This document shows positions 61,714-64,000 of a stretch of DNA of 64,000 bases, piece after piece. A program made the position numbers and the translations under genes. The stretch is from ATZT02 sp038145175 (GTDB lineage Bacteria; Actinomycetota; Actinomycetes; S36-B12; UBA5976): contig JAYQPE010000006.1 of the NCBI GenBank assembly GCA_038145175.1, positions 15,434 through 79,433 of the forward strand, given 5' to 3'. Every line of letters begins with the position of its first letter. Within the stretch, counting starts at the first letter, position 1. The notes below the pieces were generated by a model. It was not told the origin of the DNA, ran no database searches, and saw only the letters and a list, made by a program, of their open reading frames with translations.

Positions 61714-63675
61714 TCAATTTCCATATTTCTTCGCTCCTGCCTGGGCAATTCGGTCAATCATGATGCCTAATAAAACTATGCATAGTCCTGCCACTAATCC
61801 TTTACCCTGCAGTTCTGGTTTTGAATTTCCAACAATTACTAAGTAGCCCAATGCTCCAGATCCAACATAACCACCAATTACTACCACAGCTAAAACGAAA
61901 ATTAATCCTTGATTAACAGCTAACAGCAATGATCTTTTGGCTGCAGGTATTTGAACTTTGGTAATAATTTGCCATGCAGTAGATCCTGCAGAAGTAGCTG
62001 CTTCAACCATTGAAGATGACACACTTCTGATACCTTCACCAACTATTTTTACAACAATTGGAATCGAGTAAACAATTCCTGTTGCAATTGCGGTAAATCT
62101 TGTTGGACCAAATAAACCAAGCATAGGCACTAGATATACGAAGGCGGGTAGGGTTTGTCCTGCATCCAGAAATGGTCGTAATACTTTATCTGCTTTTTGA
62201 CTTCTTCCAATCCAAATTCCTAAAATTAATCCAACAATCATTGTTAAAATTGTTGCAACAATAGTTTGAGTTAGAGTAACCATAGTTTCGTACCACAAAC
62301 CTGTGGAGATTATTAAAATCATTAGTCCTATAGCTACAAAAGTAACTCTTATTCCTCCAATAAGGTATGCAAGTATTGAAAGCATAATTACGGTAATAAA
62401 CCAAGGTGATCCAGCAAGAAGTAGTTGTAAATTATTTAATACATAATTAGATATAAAATCTTTAAATCCTACTGTAAAAAATTGCAAATTATTAACAATC
62501 CAATCTGTAATTGAATTTGTTATATTGGCAACTGGTTTTGAAAAATCTAGGTTCTGTGGCCAAATTGCTGCCCATAAAACATTTCGAGATAACCAAATAC
62601 AAATAGCCATAAAGATTCCCATCAAAACCATCGAAATTCGTCTTTTCTGGATTACCTTTTTTGATGGTGGAACATAACTAAGTTGAGTTTTTGCAGCCGC
62701 ACTTGTAGATCTGTCTAACAAAATTGCAAGAAAAACAACAGCTAAACCAGCAACAAAACCATCGCCGACATTTCTAATAGTTAATGCAGTAACAATTGGT
62801 TTACCCAATCCAGGAGCTGCAATTAATGCGGCAATAACCACAAATGATAAAGCTGCCATCACAGTTTGGTTAATGCCTAAAACAATCATTTGCTTACTCA
62901 TGGGAAGCTGAACTTTTGACAAAGTTTGATTCGTAGTTGAACCCATTGAAATAGAAGCTTCAACAGGGGAATGATTCAAACTTCTAATTGCATGAGAAGT
63001 AATTCTGATTGAAAGCGGGATGCTATAAACCATTGTGGCAATTGTGGCTGATGCTTGCCCGATTAAAAAGAAAAGTGCTAACGGAGCAAGATAAACAAGA
63101 GTTGGAAGAATTTGTGCCAAATCTAAAAATGGAGTTAAAACTCTTAATACTCGATCAGATAATCCTGCCCAAATACCTAAAGGAATACCAAACAACAAAG
63201 ATAAAAAGACTGCGGCAACAGTCATAGCTAAAGTATCCATCGTGTCAGTCCACATACCTAGTAAACCGCAACCAAAAAGTAACAAACTGGCTAAAATCGT
63301 AGTTTTAAAATTACTTGTTAAATAAACAAGAAATGCAACAAGACCAATTACTCCAAGCCAGCCCAATACTGGAATTATGGAACCAGGAACTGGTGTTGCA
63401 ATAAACATTCTTATTAGATCAACAAATCCATTAATAAAAAGTCTAATTGGATTAAAAAAGTAAATAAATATTGCACTTTTTGTTCGATTTCCTCTAATTG
63501 AAGAGGCAGCATCTCCTGCGACTTGAGTTGCTACAGAATTTTGATATGTAGGAATTTCAAGTGTTGCTACACCTTTAAAAATTAAAGCAAGTATGGACCA
63601 AACACCAATAAGTAACAATATTAAATAACCAGATTTAATTTGTTTTATTGGATTTGCAAAACTTGTAATACTCAA
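61714..63675 (-). CDS. proW: Fused double permease of a glycine betaine ABC transporter
   Basis: Membrane subunit of the importer. At 653 aa it is about twice a usual ProW and holds two permease domains. The first has EASISMGSTTNQTLSKVQLP, the second EAATSAGSTAWQIITKVQIP, both EAA-type loops that dock on the ATPase. The pieces before each (LDLAQILPTLVYLAPL and LDAGQTLPAFVYLVPM) also align, so the gene is a tandem fusion. TTG at 63675 overlaps the proV stop by 4 bp, with GGGGAG upstream. Confidence 0.92.
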   Translation of the reverse strand: MSITSFANPIKQIKSGYLILLLIGVWSILALIFKGVATLEIPTYQNSVATQVAGDAASSIRGNRTKSAIFIYFFNPIRLFINGFVDLIRMFIATPVPGSIIPVLGWLGVIGLVAFLVYLTSNFKTTILASLLLFGCGLLGMWTDTMDTLAMTVAAVFLSLLFGIPLGIWAGLSDRVLRVLTPFLDLAQILPTLVYLAPLALFFLIGQASATIATMVYSIPLSIRITSHAIRSLNHSPVEASISMGSTTNQTLSKVQLPMSKQMIVLGINQTVMAALSFVVIAALIAAPGLGKPIVTALTIRNVGDGFVAGLAVVFLAILLDRSTSAAAKTQLSYVPPSKKVIQKRRISMVLMGIFMAICIWLSRNVLWAAIWPQNLDFSKPVANITNSITDWIVNNLQFFTVGFKDFISNYVLNNLQLLLAGSPWFITVIMLSILAYLIGGIRVTFVAIGLMILIISTGLWYETMVTLTQTIVATILTMIVGLILGIWIGRSQKADKVLRPFLDAGQTLPAFVYLVPMLGLFGPTRFTAIATGIVYSIPIVVKIVGEGIRSVSSSMVEAATSAGSTAWQIITKVQIPAAKRSLLLAVNQGLIFVLAVVVIGGYVGSGALGYLVIVGNSKPELQGKGLVAGLCIVLLGIMIDRIAQAGAKKYGN

Positions 63676-64000
63676 GATTTCTCCCCAGAAATCAATCTCA
63701 AAACATCTTCACTCGAAACAATGCCAATCTTTTTACCATTTTCTATTACTTGAACAGGTTTCATACTTTGCACAATAATTTTTGAGGCATCTCTAATAAT
63801 CGTTGTTGAGGCTAATTCAGGACCATCAGTTACTTCATTTGTTCTTGCAGGTCTTGCTAAATATTTCAGAGTTAAAACATGTGATTTTGAAATATCTCTG
63901 ATGAAATCCGCCACATAACTATCGGCAGGATTTGCCACTAATTCTTCAGGAGTTCCCATTTGTACAACAGCGCCATCTCGCATAATGGCAATTCGATCTC
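63672..64000 (-). CDS. proV: Glycine betaine ABC transporter ATP-binding protein, C-terminal part
   Basis: Partial gene; its start is beyond the right edge. The frame gives DRIAIMRDGAVVQMGTPEEL, the usual end of the ProV ATPase domain, then YVADFIRDI and a C-terminal CBS-like region (VIENGKKIGIVSSEDVLRLI). CBS domains in this family can sense ionic strength. It overlaps proW by 4 bp, so the importer is one transcript proV-proW-proX. Confidence 0.92.
   Translation of the reverse strand, partial: DRIAIMRDGAVVQMGTPEELVANPADSYVADFIRDISKSHVLTLKYLARPARTNEVTDGPELASTTIIRDASKIIVQSMKPVQVIENGKKIGIVSSEDVLRLISGEKS

Overview
The window is AT-rich (about two thirds A+T by eye) and densely packed. It reads as one chromosomal stretch of a streamlined actinobacterium. 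From clpP (left edge) to dnaG (about 49.9 kb) the gene order follows the block known from Mycobacterium tuberculosis (roughly clpP2-clpX ... dgt-dnaG) and Streptomyces: clpX, valS, folC, DUF4233, ndk, (mreBCD-mrdA-rodA), rne, rplU, rpmA, obgE, proB, proA, nadD, rsfS, comEA, comEC, holA, rpsT, lepA, hemW, hrcA, dnaJ, rsmE, phoH, ybeY, corC, era, recO, uppS, zur, glyS, dgt, dnaG. Neither tRNA gene encodes CCA. Low GC with very tight packing suggests a planktonic lineage of the acI/Nanopelagicales kind; that placement is inference.

Layout. 1-12 kb: ClpX protease, valS/folC divergent pair, ndk and a complete rod-shape elongasome (mreB, mreC, mreD, PBP2, RodA). 12-20.6 kb: RNase E/G behind a long structured leader, ribosomal proteins L21 and L27 closed by a strong terminator, then obgE-proB-proA-(43-aa membrane protein)-nadD and rsfS-phosphatase. 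20.6-24.5 kb: tRNA-Ala, a TPP riboswitch, a PnuC/PnuT-family transporter, an orphan P-loop kinase and leuS. 24.5-28.8 kb: DNA uptake genes comEA/comEC, holA and rpsT. 29-43.7 kb: lepA, hemW, a CIRCE-controlled hrcA-dnaJ operon, RNA and ribosome maturation genes, recO-uppS and a zinc module (ZIP transporter plus Zur behind a recognisable Zur box). 43.7-50.1 kb: glyS, dusB, dgt, dnaG and tRNA-Asn.

50.1-64 kb is an accessory catabolic block, almost all on the minus strand. It holds a dimethylglycine dehydrogenase-like protein, the four sarcosine oxidase subunits (soxB, soxD, soxA, soxG), folD and a choline dehydrogenase in one tight operon, preceded by a glycine-betaine ABC transporter (proV, fused double permease proW, lipoprotein proX). 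Together they would import betaine-type osmolytes, strip methyl groups from dimethylglycine and sarcosine onto tetrahydrofolate, and recover one-carbon units through FolD. The enzyme turning betaine into dimethylglycine is not in the window.

Regulatory signals visible: a ClgR-like box before clpX, a shared bidirectional -10 between valS and folC, leaderless-type promoters before folC, leuS and a monooxygenase gene, a CIRCE element, a Zur box over a near-consensus promoter, a TPP riboswitch overlapping a Shine-Dalgarno, a DnaA box and a 14-bp palindrome before comEA, a TTGC/GCAA repeat cluster before the sarcosine operon, and two strong intrinsic terminators. All five convergent gene junctions overlap or lie 1 nt apart. 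I saw no insertion sequence, prophage, rRNA or CRISPR array.
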